Positions 41,920 to 51,023 of a DNA stretch of 64,000 bases are shown here, piece after piece. Each line of letters starts with the position of its first letter. The first letter of the stretch is position 1. Below the pieces are notes generated by a model, which searched no databases, had not been told where the DNA came from, and was given only the letters and a program-made list of their open reading frames with translations. The stretch comes from Chloroflexota bacterium (lineage in GTDB: Bacteria; Chloroflexota; Anaerolineae; Aggregatilineales; Phototrophicaceae): NCBI GenBank assembly GCA_020161935.1, contig JAIUNI010000020.1:23796-87795 (forward strand). Reading direction: 5' to 3'. A program made the translations under genes and the position numbers.

Positions 41920-43371
41920 TTAATATGCACCGTGGCGGAGGATGACGCGCGGAAGGGTCATCATGAGGATTTGCGCGTCCATGCCGACTGACCAGTTCTC
42001 GATGTAATAAATATCGAGCAAGCACATTTCATCGAACGGCACATCGCTGCGCCCGTTGACCTGCCACAAGCCGGTGAGACCGGGGAGGGTTTGAAGGCGC
42101 TGCATGTGCCACGGTTCGTAGAGTTTGACTTCATCAGGGGTGGGCGGGCGCGGACCGACAAGGCTCATTTGACCGCGTAGCACGTTGATGAGGTTGGGCA
42201 GTTCGTCAAGGCTGGTGGCGCGGATAAACCGGCCTACGCTGGTGATGCGCGGGTCGTTCTTTATCTTGGGATGGCGTGGGTCTTCGCCGGATTCTTTGAC
42301 GAGTTGTTCGCGCAGTTCGTCGGCATTCGTGACCATGCTGCGGAACTTAATCATGTCAAAGGGTTTGCCATTGAGGCCGATGCGGCGCTGGGTGTAGAGA
42401 ACCGGGCCGCTGCCTTCAAGGCGGATGGCGATGGCGACGAAGGCGAACAGCAGCAGGAGGATCGGAGATGTGAGTAAGATGATGCCCACGTCGATAAAGC
42501 GCTTCATCACCCGCTGATGGCCCAGCAGCACCGCATCGCCGTTGACACCCAACAGCGGAATGCCGTCCAAGTTTTCGATCTGTACCTGACGCAAATTCAG
42601 TTGGAATAAATCGGGTACAACCCGCACTTCAACTTTGGCGCGGCGGCAAATCTGTACCAAGTCAAGGATGCGGTCGTGTTCGCTCCACGGGAGGGTAATG
42701 ATAGCGGTATCAATACCGTGATTCTGAATGGTTTTGCCGAGGTTTTTAAGGCCGCCCAGCCCTTTGACACGTCCGAGGTCGGTGCTGGCGCGGTCGGGGT
42801 CGTCATCCACATAGCCAATGGGGAGGTAGCCGAGTTCCTTGCGGGCGATCATGGTACGAACGACCGCCATTGCGACATCGCCGGAGCCGATGACCAACGT
42901 GCGCTGGATGCCATAGCCTTTAGTGCGTAGATAGGCGCGGATGAGGCGGCGCATGATACGCACGAGGGCGAGCAGGATGATGCTAATCGCGGCGGCATAG
43001 AGCGCCATTAAGCGACTGAATACGAGCGGTTGGAACAGGAAGTAAAGGCCAAGCAGTACGACCGTTGAATTGGTCACGCCATTGATGACGGCGTAGAGTT
43101 CATCCCAGTATGACCGGCCACGGTTGCTTTTGTATAACCCGCTGGCGCGGTAGTTGACGTAGATCATGCCCGCGAAGATGGCGGTGTAGGGGAGATAGGG
43201 CTGAAAGGGGGCGCGGAAGGCTTCACCAACGGGACGGATGAGCTGAAGTTCATAGCGCATGTAATAGGCAGCGACGAAGGCCACAAACACCAAAACAATA
43301 TCAATGATCGGATAAATTCCCGACGGCAAATAGAGATTTTTCTTGGGCGGAATGATCGTACTACTGCTCAT
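41920..43371 (-). CDS. Exopolysaccharide initiating sugar transferase (polyprenyl-phosphate type)
   Basis: A 483-residue protein starting at ATG 43371; the longer upstream frame overlaps the neighbouring glycosyltransferase. Four N-terminal membrane helices (about 18-125) and a Rossmann-like CoA-binding-type domain (RTLVIGSGDVAMAVVRTMI) are followed by a hydrophobic hairpin and the catalytic sugar-transferase domain. That domain has KRFIDVGIILLTSPILLLLF, GPVLYTQRRIGLNGKPFDMIKFRSMV and LDELPNLINVLRGQMSLVGPRPP. It transfers a sugar-1-phosphate to undecaprenyl phosphate to start a surface polysaccharide. It is 29 bp after the GT4 gene. Confidence 0.94.
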   Translation of the reverse strand: MSSSTIIPPKKNLYLPSGIYPIIDIVLVFVAFVAAYYMRYELQLIRPVGEAFRAPFQPYLPYTAIFAGMIYVNYRASGLYKSNRGRSYWDELYAVINGVTNSTVVLLGLYFLFQPLVFSRLMALYAAAISIILLALVRIMRRLIRAYLRTKGYGIQRTLVIGSGDVAMAVVRTMIARKELGYLPIGYVDDDPDRASTDLGRVKGLGGLKNLGKTIQNHGIDTAIITLPWSEHDRILDLVQICRRAKVEVRVVPDLFQLNLRQVQIENLDGIPLLGVNGDAVLLGHQRVMKRFIDVGIILLTSPILLLLFAFVAIAIRLEGSGPVLYTQRRIGLNGKPFDMIKFRSMVTNADELREQLVKESGEDPRHPKIKNDPRITSVGRFIRATSLDELPNLINVLRGQMSLVGPRPPTPDEVKLYEPWHMQRLQTLPGLTGLWQVNGRSDVPFDEMCLLDIYYIENWSVGMDAQILMMTLPRVILRHGAY

Positions 43372-43400
43372 AGACCTTAGTGCATCTCTAAACGTTGGCG

Positions 43401-44522
43401 CTATTGCAGCGCTCGACGGTAACTGTTGATGGTTTGGGCGGCGGTTTGTTGCCAAGTATAGCGTAGGGCGGCTTGCTGCCCACGTTCCGATTCGTGTTTG
43501 CGCCATTCGGTGTCATGCTTGGCACGCCGCAGTGCTTCTGTCCATTGGTCAACTGCTTGTGGCGGCAGCATCACCCCGCCTTTACCGATGACTTCCGGTA
43601 GGGACGAAGCGTCCGACACGATAGCCGGTGTTCCACAAGCCATCGCCTCTAATACCGGAATGCCGAAGCCTTCAAACACCGATGGGTACAGGAAAACTTC
43701 GGCACTATTGTACCAGAGGGGTAATTCTTCGATAGGGACGTAACCGGGAAAGTGGACATCGTTAGCAAGTTTGTGGCGATCAATCGTCTGGAAGATGTCC
43801 TCATAGTCCCAGCCTTTACCTCCGGCTAAGATCAACGGCAGCCGATCTTCCGACGCGAGGGCGGCATAGGCATTGAGCAGCATGGGCAGGTTTTTGCGCG
43901 GTTCCAATGTGCCGAGGAACAACCAGAAGCGATCTGGCAGATTGCGGCGCTGGCGGAATTCTTGCACCACAGTTTCAGCAAGGGGTTTGTAGATGGTCGT
44001 ATCGTATCCCGGTGGGGCAACATCCACTTTATTGGCGGCGATGCCAAGCGATGCGGTTAAGTCGCTAGCGGTACTTTTTGATATGGCGATGACCCGTTTG
44101 GCACGACGGCACGACAGCGCTGTGAACAGACGCAGGTAAAGACGGCGTGAGGTGGAAAGTACCTTCGGGTAGTGCAAAAAGCTGAGATCATAGACGGTGA
44201 TGACACTCGGCTTGGTGATAAGCAGCGGCGAGACAAAGGCCAGCCCGTGATACAGGTCAAAACTGCCGAGTTGAAAGGGTTGAAGCGCTTGTTCCCATAC
44301 GATACGCCGCAGGGGTGATTCGGTGTCCAAGCCGGAGCGCCGCATGGTAATCCCTTCAAACTGGGTTTGATTGGCCGCGCCGACCATCGCCGTGAAGTTC
44401 CAATCAGCCGGTGCGACAGCATCCATGTTCGCCAAGGTATGATAGATATAACCGTGGATACCTGCGGAGCGATAACCGGCTTTGCTGGAAAGAAGATGGG
44501 CATTTAGTCCGATGTGTGTCAT
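43401..44522 (-). CDS. Glycosyltransferase family 4 protein
   Basis: A 373-residue GT-B enzyme. The N-terminal half has DLYHGLAFVSPLL and VITVYDLSFLHYP, and the C-terminal half has FWLFLGTLEPRKNLPMLLNAY, LILAGGKGWDYEDIF, VHFPGYV and the donor-binding EVFLYPSVFEGFGIPVLEAMACGTPAI (E-x7-E). It is close in pattern to the protein at 57925-59007. It probably extends the lipid-linked glycan begun by the neighbouring transferase. Confidence 0.92.
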   Translation of the reverse strand: MTHIGLNAHLLSSKAGYRSAGIHGYIYHTLANMDAVAPADWNFTAMVGAANQTQFEGITMRRSGLDTESPLRRIVWEQALQPFQLGSFDLYHGLAFVSPLLITKPSVITVYDLSFLHYPKVLSTSRRLYLRLFTALSCRRAKRVIAISKSTASDLTASLGIAANKVDVAPPGYDTTIYKPLAETVVQEFRQRRNLPDRFWLFLGTLEPRKNLPMLLNAYAALASEDRLPLILAGGKGWDYEDIFQTIDRHKLANDVHFPGYVPIEELPLWYNSAEVFLYPSVFEGFGIPVLEAMACGTPAIVSDASSLPEVIGKGGVMLPPQAVDQWTEALRRAKHDTEWRKHESERGQQAALRYTWQQTAAQTINSYRRALQ

Positions 44523-44568
44523 AGGATAAGATTATAGGCAGTTTACGCTCAAGATGCGAAGGGTTGAT

Positions 44569-45483
44569 ATGCTGATTACGCGCGAAACCGTAGGACAGTT
44601 GGTAGAAGCGGCGAGGACACGGCAAGGCTGGATTCGTCAAGTTACTTGGTCGCCGAATGGACGCGCCCTTGCGGTGGCAAGCGCCGAGGGGATTACGCTG
44701 CTGGATGCACAAAGCCTTGAAAAGCGGGGATGGCTGAAGGGGCATGACGGGCCAGTCAAAAGTATCGCGGTGAACGGGGATGGAACACGCATCATTTCCG
44801 GCGGGGCAGATACGACCGTACGGCTGTGGAATCTGGCGAAGGGTGGTACATGCCAAGTTTTAAATGGGCATCAAGATGCTGTTGACGCGGTGGCTTTGCG
44901 CGGCGATGGGCAGCAGGTTGCTTCGGCGGGCGCGGACAAGGTGATACGGTTGTGGGATGCTGAGTCCGGTGAAGAGACGCAGACCCTTGAAGGGCATGAG
45001 GATGAAGTCACCAGCCTTGCTTACTGCCTCAACGATACGCTTTTAGCTTCTGGCAGCCGCGATGCGACTATTCGTTTATGGGACAGTGAAGGAACGGTTC
45101 GTCATACGCTGCGGCATGAAAGTTGGGTACGGCAGCTAGTCACTAGCCCCGATACGCGCTTATTGGCTTCTGCGAGCCGTGACGCAACCGTGAAACTGTG
45201 GGATGTAGAAACGGGCGCGGAAGTGCTGCTCCTGCTGGCACATGAGGGAGGGGCGGATGCGGTGGCGTTTAGTCCTGATGGCAAGCTGCTGGCTACGGCG
45301 GGACGGGATAATGCGATTAAGTTTTGGGATGCGGCCAGCGGTGAACACCTGCACATGCTACAGGCACACGAGAAGCCTGTTTTGACGCTGGCGTTTAGCC
45401 CTGATGGCACCTACTTGGCAACGGGCAGCGGGGATAACACCGTGCGTTTGTGGCGGGTTGGTCAGGCGGTTTCTGCCCAATAA
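44569..45483 (+). CDS. WD40-repeat protein (one seven-bladed propeller)
   Basis: A 304-residue protein. ATG 44569 is chosen for AAGGG 6 nt upstream. Seven WD40 repeats are countable, for example VKSIAVNGDGTRIISGGADT, VDAVALRGDGQQVASAGADK and VLTLAFSPDGTYLATGSGDN, each ending RLWD-like. They would make a complete propeller with a short N-terminal extension. There is no signal peptide, so it is a cytoplasmic scaffold. It is divergent from the GT4 gene (46 bp apart) and overlaps the convergent gene by 22 bp. Confidence 0.9.
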   Translation: MLITRETVGQLVEAARTRQGWIRQVTWSPNGRALAVASAEGITLLDAQSLEKRGWLKGHDGPVKSIAVNGDGTRIISGGADTTVRLWNLAKGGTCQVLNGHQDAVDAVALRGDGQQVASAGADKVIRLWDAESGEETQTLEGHEDEVTSLAYCLNDTLLASGSRDATIRLWDSEGTVRHTLRHESWVRQLVTSPDTRLLASASRDATVKLWDVETGAEVLLLLAHEGGADAVAFSPDGKLLATAGRDNAIKFWDAASGEHLHMLQAHEKPVLTLAFSPDGTYLATGSGDNTVRLWRVGQAVSAQ

Positions 45484-46208
45484 GTGTTCATTTGTTGGCG
45501 AGCGTGGGTGTACATATCGCGTTCGACGGTATCCAGCAAACTCGGTTTGATGTTCGCCCACAACTGTGTTTGCATGGCTTCCGGTACATCGAGAATGGCG
45601 CGGAGTTCGGCGGGTGTTTTATTGATGCGCTTGCCGAATACGTCGAGCGTTTGACTCGCGCCGCCGGGTTGAATTTGCCCGGCGATGAAGTCACGCCAGC
45701 CGGTTAGGGTTTCATCACTCATAAACGGCAGCCAATGATCGGGTAAAGTTTGTGCGAGTGTTTCGGGCTGCCACGACTCCAACGAGTTGTAATCGCGCTC
45801 ATCCATATAAATCAAAATGACATGCAGCATCAGAAAGCGGGTGTTATGGGGTGCCCAATCCGCTTCGGCGAAATGTGGGCCGAGCATGTTCAGCGACCAA
45901 ATCTCATCCATCGACAGGTGCGCCACGTATCCGGCGACGAAGGCACGCTGGTCAGCGGTAGCCGGTTGAGCTAATACCGGATTTTGCCCCAGCATCACCC
46001 GCCACGGATGGTTGAATATCGGTTTGTCGTAATTGTAGAAGTGGGTGGCCTCGCGAGTGAGGTTGCCGTTATTACGCGCATCAGCGGCGATGTTACCCAA
46101 GAGGAACGCGGGTTTATGTCTGGCGAGCAGGGTGCGGGTGGAGGCGGGAACTTGCTCGTCGGCTAACAAACGTTGGGCAGTTTCGAGGTGGGTGAATGGT
46201 GTAGGCAT
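45462..46208 (-). CDS. Zinc-dependent phospholipase C-like protein
   Basis: A 248-residue protein. PFTHLETAQRLL, AFLLGNIAADARNN, EATHFYNYDKP and AFVAGYVAHLSMDEIW give the His/Asp pattern of the Zn_dep_PLPC family (PF00882). No signal peptide is seen, unlike secreted phospholipases, so the substrate may be intracellular. It overlaps the WD40 gene tail to tail. Confidence 0.75.
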   Translation of the reverse strand: MPTPFTHLETAQRLLADEQVPASTRTLLARHKPAFLLGNIAADARNNGNLTREATHFYNYDKPIFNHPWRVMLGQNPVLAQPATADQRAFVAGYVAHLSMDEIWSLNMLGPHFAEADWAPHNTRFLMLHVILIYMDERDYNSLESWQPETLAQTLPDHWLPFMSDETLTGWRDFIAGQIQPGGASQTLDVFGKRINKTPAELRAILDVPEAMQTQLWANIKPSLLDTVERDMYTHARQQMNTYWAETA

Positions 46209-46252
46209 GGGGTGATTCTAGCGCTATACATCTTACTTTGCGAGTATCGTGG

Positions 46253-47026
46253 TTAGCGCGGCTTATGACCCAATTTGCGAAGCGCGTCTCTGATCTGATG
46301 TTTTAGAAACACGTCAGGCGTATCGGCTAATTTGACGAGCAGTTCGACCGCGCGTCTGTTGCCGATTTCGCCCAACGCTCCCGCAGCATGATAGCGCGAC
46401 CAATGGCCTTCTTGCTGGAGAACGATAATCAGATCATTATAGGCTCTGTTGGCTCGCAGCATCCCTAACGCTTCAGCCGCTTTGCCGCGCGTCCAATCAT
46501 GTGGGTCGTTTAGCAAATCACGCAACGCTTTGACGGTGCTTTTGTCACCCAGCTTACCTAATGACTGTGCTGCTAGTCCGCGAATAATCGGTTCTGAATC
46601 CCCCAAAGCCAACATGAGTGGGGGAACGGCACGTTTGTCGCCTATATCGCCCAAGGCTTGCACAACCGCCTGCTGCACATGGGGCGCGGCTGAACGCAGC
46701 ATGTCAATCAAGGCATCGGTCGCCCCGGTGCTGCCGAGTGCAGCCAACGCCATCACCGCTTTTTCCTGAACGGTGGGATTAGGGTCGCTCAGTGCGGTCA
46801 TGATTGGCTTCAGTGATTGTTCGATGTTTCCAATTTTGCCTAATGTCCAGATCGTATTTTGGCGGATGCGCCAGTTCGTATCGTTAATAGCCTCTAATAG
46901 ATAGGGGATAGCTTCCTCGCCCAGTTCGATCAAACTGGCAACGGCTGATTCGCGAATATCATGATTGAGACTGCTAAAGTCTGCGATCCGTTTTGCAATG
47001 TAATCCGCTTTATTTGACCCGTTCAT
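46253..47026 (-). CDS. HEAT-repeat protein
   Basis: A 257-residue protein starting at ATG 47026 (MNGSNKAD); an upstream in-frame TTG is less likely. About seven HEAT/PBS-lyase-type repeats are visible (IRESAVASLIELGEEAIPYL, IRQNTIWTLGKIGNIEQSL, VQEKAVMALAALGSTGATDAL, VQQAVVQALGDIGDKRAVPP, IRGLAAQSLGKLGDKSTVKAL). It probably acts as a protein-interaction scaffold. It has no lyase-specific residues that I can identify. Confidence 0.88.
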   Translation of the reverse strand: MNGSNKADYIAKRIADFSSLNHDIRESAVASLIELGEEAIPYLLEAINDTNWRIRQNTIWTLGKIGNIEQSLKPIMTALSDPNPTVQEKAVMALAALGSTGATDALIDMLRSAAPHVQQAVVQALGDIGDKRAVPPLMLALGDSEPIIRGLAAQSLGKLGDKSTVKALRDLLNDPHDWTRGKAAEALGMLRANRAYNDLIIVLQQEGHWSRYHAAGALGEIGNRRAVELLVKLADTPDVFLKHQIRDALRKLGHKPR

Positions 47027-47099
47027 TGGTATGAATGTTATGTCTAAGCGCAAATAACGGATTGTAACTGTGCATTCTTAAATGTCAAATTGAGCGCTG

Positions 47100-48095
47100 C
47101 TAAGTCTCGGTATCACGCCCTAACATTTCAAGGGTTTGCTGTTCCAGTTCCCAGAGTTCGAGCTTTTCCTGCACTTTTAGGAAGTTGCGGAGGCGGCGGT
47201 AATTATCACCGGCTTCTTTGGTCCATTCACGGGCGAAATCACCTGAGTGGATTTCTTTGAGGGTTTCTTCCATGATGCGCTGGAGTTTTAGCTCGTCAAA
47301 ACGGTCGATGCGGCTGGTGGTGCCATACTGGTTGATGCGGGGCGTGAGATTGAGGGTTTGTAGAAGGCCGCGTTCGGCTGCCTGTTTCAGGTAGAAGGCT
47401 AGCTCGCCAGAAAGGTAAAGCTCGGTAAAGACTGCTTCGGGTGGGTAGCCGCGTGAGAGCAGCAGATTAGCGGCGGTGGTCAACAAACTGTGGATGGCTG
47501 GCATGATGGCCTGATGCACGAACAAATCGAGTTCGGTTTCCTGCTCAAAGCTGACTTCAATGCCGCCCTGCCGGAGCGCACCCATTGCATGAGCGACCGC
47601 GAGAATGGTTTCCCAACTTTGTCCGGTGGCATCTTGCCCAACGGCGACGAAACTCTGGAAGCCATCACCGGATTCGTGGAGTTGGTGGACGACCGCGCCG
47701 GGGATGCGTGGGGCGATCAACCCGACATCCACGAAGGGCGGCGGCTCGATAAAGCGAAACATGACGGTATAGGCGCTGCTAAAGATGAGGGTGTGACCGC
47801 GCTTGAGGTGCGGCGAAATGCGTTCGAGATAGATGGCGGGCATGATCTCGTCCGGCAGCAGCATCAGCAGGATATTGCTTTCTGCGACGGCTTCTTCAAT
47901 GCTGCCAACTTTCATGCCGTCACTGACCGCTTGCTGGCCGCTGACATCATTGAGTGCGCCAATCATGAGATTGACCCCGCTGTCGCGCAGGTTGAAGGCG
48001 ACGGGGCGGCCAAAAGTTCCGTAGCCGATGACGGCGATTTGACGCTCGGCAAGATACCCCGGATTCGCATGTTGCTCGTAGTATATGACCGTCAT
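47100..48095 (-). CDS. Ketol-acid reductoisomerase-like protein with altered active site
   Basis: A 331-residue protein starting at ATG 48095 with AAAGGA upstream. The N-terminal Rossmann domain is KARI-like (QIAVIGYGTFGRPVAFNLRDSGVNLMIG ... LLLPDEIMPAIYLERISPHLKRGHTLIF), and PPPFVDVGLIAPRIPG aligns with the KARI PP.VDV..VAPKGPG. However, the AHGFN His is SSAYT, the catalytic Lys of APKGPG is Arg, and DLFGEQ is DLFVHQ. A metal-dependent acetolactate reaction is therefore unlikely. It is probably a dehydrogenase or binding paralogue of unknown substrate. It follows the GNAT gene on the same strand. Confidence 0.75.
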   Translation of the reverse strand: MTVIYYEQHANPGYLAERQIAVIGYGTFGRPVAFNLRDSGVNLMIGALNDVSGQQAVSDGMKVGSIEEAVAESNILLMLLPDEIMPAIYLERISPHLKRGHTLIFSSAYTVMFRFIEPPPFVDVGLIAPRIPGAVVHQLHESGDGFQSFVAVGQDATGQSWETILAVAHAMGALRQGGIEVSFEQETELDLFVHQAIMPAIHSLLTTAANLLLSRGYPPEAVFTELYLSGELAFYLKQAAERGLLQTLNLTPRINQYGTTSRIDRFDELKLQRIMEETLKEIHSGDFAREWTKEAGDNYRRLRNFLKVQEKLELWELEQQTLEMLGRDTET

Positions 48096-48155
48096 CCAGA
48101 TGTTCCTTTGATGCAATAATCTTCGATGATGATGAGACGATAATCGCGCAGCGCG

Positions 48156-49019
48156 TTATAGCACAGCCGACCAGTATGGCAAGTCGTAGCCGTTGGGTTG
48201 AAATCCGAAGCGTTCGTACAGGTTGCGCGATTGGTGGTTCGAGGACTGCGTATTCACCGTCATGGACTCGATGCCCCGCCGGTTGTAACGTTCCAACAAG
48301 TCACGCAGCAGCGCCCCACCTACGCCGCGCCCTTGTGATGAAGGGTGAACCGCGAGTCGGGCAAGATGAGCGCCATCAAAGAAAAAGGTGGAGATTTGGA
48401 AACCGAGGATACGGTCGTTTTCTACGGCGATGGTACAGCTTGATGCAATCCGATAGGCTTGGCGCAGGTCGTGGAAGGACATTTGCCACGGCGGCGTAAA
48501 AGCGGCTTGGTCGACGGCAGCGATCTGCGAAATATCACGCAGTTCGGCTACCCGGATGCGCGGCGGGTTGGCTAACGCAGGCGGAAGGGGTTCATCTGCG
48601 CGCGCGAGGGTGATGATTTCTTCACCATAGCGGAAGCCCAGCGAGGGGGCGTAGTGAGTCATCCACTGGCTGATGCCGAGCAGGCCGACGATTTTGACCC
48701 CCATCGTTTTGAGGATCGGGATGATCGTTTCCCACAAGACCGGTAATACGTCTTGAGGACTCATAAAGTCCGAAACCCCCGCAATGCGTATCCACGTGCT
48801 GTTATTCAGCGGGGCGGATAACCCCAACACGCCGACCAAGCGCCCGCGCTGCCACGCGAGGTAGGTGATGGTGTCGCCCGAATCCAACCACTGGTCGCTA
48901 TCCACCCAATCAAGATGACTGTGGACGTGGATGTTGTGGAATAGTAAGTCGCGTATCGGCTGTAGGTGACGGCGTTGATACGACGTTACAGTGAGGGTGG
49001 GGGCGGGTGCAAGCGTCAT
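48156..49019 (-). CDS. GNAT-family N-acetyltransferase (two-domain)
   Basis: A 287-residue protein. The C-terminal GNAT domain contains LARLAVHPSSQGRGVGGALLRDLLERYNRRGIESMTVNTQSSN, with the acetyl-CoA pyrophosphate loop QGRGVGG, and the ending NLYERFGFQPNGYDLPYW. The N-terminal half appears to be a second, more diverged GNAT fold (YLAWQRGRLVGVLGLSAP). The substrate is unknown. Its start overlaps the stop of the tandem-ATPase loader gene by 4 nt. Confidence 0.9.
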   Translation of the reverse strand: MTLAPAPTLTVTSYQRRHLQPIRDLLFHNIHVHSHLDWVDSDQWLDSGDTITYLAWQRGRLVGVLGLSAPLNNSTWIRIAGVSDFMSPQDVLPVLWETIIPILKTMGVKIVGLLGISQWMTHYAPSLGFRYGEEIITLARADEPLPPALANPPRIRVAELRDISQIAAVDQAAFTPPWQMSFHDLRQAYRIASSCTIAVENDRILGFQISTFFFDGAHLARLAVHPSSQGRGVGGALLRDLLERYNRRGIESMTVNTQSSNHQSRNLYERFGFQPNGYDLPYWSAVL

Positions 49020-50392
49020 GATGAGCGTGATCTAAACCGTGTGGGATAGTCGCGAGCTGTAATTGAGAAGGGGAAGCAGCGTCTTCTATCTAAAATGCGG
49101 GTACGGATGCGGTTATCCAGTTCATCAATCTGCAAATAGGTGGTAACGACCGTCGGAAGTTGGGCAACATACCGGTAGTCAATGATTTGGAACAGCTTCT
49201 CCTTCGCCCATGCCGAGCCGGACGCGGTTAGATCATCCAACACGAGAAAGGGCGTGTTACGGACGGACTGGAAACGTTCGTCAAAGGTAACAGGGGCGTT
49301 GGGGTTAAACGTGACACGCAGATAGTCGAGCAAGTCAGCAACGGTGATGAAGATGGTTTCTTTGCCATGCGCCGTGAGGTGGTTCGAAATCGCCGCCGCG
49401 AGATGGGTTTTCCCGGTTGCATTCGCACCCATAATCAAGAACCAACCATGTGGGTCTTGGGCATAGGCCATGCTGTAATCCAGCGCTTTGCGAAGGTTGG
49501 CTTGTTCTTCATGCGTTGCATTGCGTTCGGTATCAAATTTGTCGAACGTCATATCGGCGTAATGCCACTTGCCGGAAAGCGAGTCGGAAGGCTTTTGAGC
49601 GGTGCGGTAATCGGGCGCAATAATTTTCCCATGACGGATGAGGCTGCCATCAAGCAACCGGCTGCGTATGCGTGGATCAAGCCGGTCAATATCGACGTTG
49701 GTGGTGACTACGGTTGGCAGACGGTGGGCATAACGATGATTGAAGATCTGGTAGAGTTTTTCCTGCGCCCACGAACTCGGACTTTCCGCGCCGAGGTCAT
49801 CCAAAATCAGAAGCCGTGCGTTGCGAATGCGTTCAAATGTCTCATCATAGCTGACTTCGGACGAGGGGGCAAACGTCCCGCGCAAATGGTCGAGGACATC
49901 CGGCACTGTCATAAACAGGACGTTATCGCCCTGTTGCAGGCGGGCGTTGCCAATGGCTGCGGCGAGATGTGTTTTACCACAGCCGTATGTCCCACTTAAC
50001 AGCAGCCACCCATCCATCGACTTAGTGAATTCGATAGCGGCAGTTAATGCGCCTTCCAGTGAGAGTTTCTCTTGGGCTTCGAGGCCGGGACGGTCGATGA
50101 TAAAGTTGTAAAAGCTGCGATCCGCATACGCCTCTAGATTGCTGACGCGGCGTAGGCGTTCGTGGCGGTCAATATCGGTCTCGACAGGGTTGTTCGGGCA
50201 GCGAAAGAGTTTGCCAAAGCGCGGATCGCCGACAGGAACATCAAAGCGGATAACACCTAAGCCTTCGCAAATGGACTCCCCACCGCAGATGTGGCAGAGG
50301 CCCGTGTCGGCTTCAGTGTTCAATGAAGTCGGCATATTTTCCGGTGATATACCGTTTCCCATCTTGCTCATCCAGTCGCCTAGAGTATTCAT
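49016..50392 (-). CDS. DnaC-like helicase loader with two tandem AAA+ ATPase domains
   Basis: A 458-residue protein. ATG 50392 has GAGGG about 9 nt upstream; starts at 50362 or 50335 are possible. An N-terminal Cys cluster (CHIC at 33-36, Cys42, Cys65) probably binds zinc. ATPase 1 has Walker A GTYGCGKT (134-141) and Walker B LLILDD (195-200). ATPase 2 has GANATGKT (322-329) and FLVLDD (382-387). Each is followed by the DnaC/IstB-type run (LYQIFNHRYAHRLPTVVTTN; LFQIIDYRYVAQLPTVVTTY) and RIRSR/RIRTR finger candidates. Known DnaC/DnaI loaders have one such domain. The neighbours DnaB and DnaD-like genes upstream support a loading role. Confidence 0.88.
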   Translation of the reverse strand: MNTLGDWMSKMGNGISPENMPTSLNTEADTGLCHICGGESICEGLGVIRFDVPVGDPRFGKLFRCPNNPVETDIDRHERLRRVSNLEAYADRSFYNFIIDRPGLEAQEKLSLEGALTAAIEFTKSMDGWLLLSGTYGCGKTHLAAAIGNARLQQGDNVLFMTVPDVLDHLRGTFAPSSEVSYDETFERIRNARLLILDDLGAESPSSWAQEKLYQIFNHRYAHRLPTVVTTNVDIDRLDPRIRSRLLDGSLIRHGKIIAPDYRTAQKPSDSLSGKWHYADMTFDKFDTERNATHEEQANLRKALDYSMAYAQDPHGWFLIMGANATGKTHLAAAISNHLTAHGKETIFITVADLLDYLRVTFNPNAPVTFDERFQSVRNTPFLVLDDLTASGSAWAKEKLFQIIDYRYVAQLPTVVTTYLQIDELDNRIRTRILDRRRCFPFSITARDYPTRFRSRSS

Positions 50393-51023
50393 TGTTCTTA
50401 CCCTCGGTTTCCCAACGTTTTAGAATGGCATCAACATAGCTCCATTTGCGTATGTTGTTATCGGCAGCAAGCGCAATCGCTTCTTCAATCCATTCGAGAT
50501 GATAGGTTTCTAGCGCATCTTTCAAGTGATCTGTGATACGCCGTGTCAAGCTGCCAATATTTTCCTCATACAACCGGAAAATGTTAGGCCGTTCAGGCAG
50601 AATTTCAATCGGTCGACCATCAAAGCCTTTGATGAATTGTCCAGCATTCACTTGACTGATTGCTACACGGCCTTTTTGCGTATTGGTGCAAAAAATCTCA
50701 AACTCGTTTTCTTCGAAGTTGACCGGCGCACACAGCAGCACATTTCTCGCGACGGCGCGCGCAAGCGCATGTTCGAGCGTGGTCTGGGGGTCGGTTCGCG
50801 GCTTAGCAGCCTTTAATCCCTCTAACAGTGTATCGTTATCATATTCTTCGCGCAGCAGGTAGCGGAATTCGCCTGTTTTCTGGTTCAGCGCCCAGAAGGA
50901 ATAGATGATTACTTTGAGTTCTGGTAGATCATCCAACATTGGCAGGAGTTCGGAGAAAAACAACGCCGGAAAAGCGGTTGCGCTGAGTTTGCTATCGTCT
51001 GGAAAGCCGGGAAATTTTTTCAT
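50313..51023 (-). CDS. DnaD-like primosomal protein
   Basis: A 236-residue protein. The C-terminal part (about 150-215) has the DnaD/DnaB_2 signature YEENIGSLTRRITDHLKD ... WIEEAIALAADNNIRKWSYVDAILKRWETEG. The N-terminal part (FFSELLPMLDDLPELKVIIYSFWAL) resembles the DnaD winged-helix. It probably bridges DNA, DnaA or the origin, and the helicase loader. Its start shares one base with the DnaB stop (TGATG), and its end overlaps the loader gene by 80 bp if 50392 is used, so translation is tightly coupled. Confidence 0.85.
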   Translation of the reverse strand: MKKFPGFPDDSKLSATAFPALFFSELLPMLDDLPELKVIIYSFWALNQKTGEFRYLLREEYDNDTLLEGLKAAKPRTDPQTTLEHALARAVARNVLLCAPVNFEENEFEIFCTNTQKGRVAISQVNAGQFIKGFDGRPIEILPERPNIFRLYEENIGSLTRRITDHLKDALETYHLEWIEEAIALAADNNIRKWSYVDAILKRWETEGKNNEYSRRLDEQDGKRYITGKYADFIEH

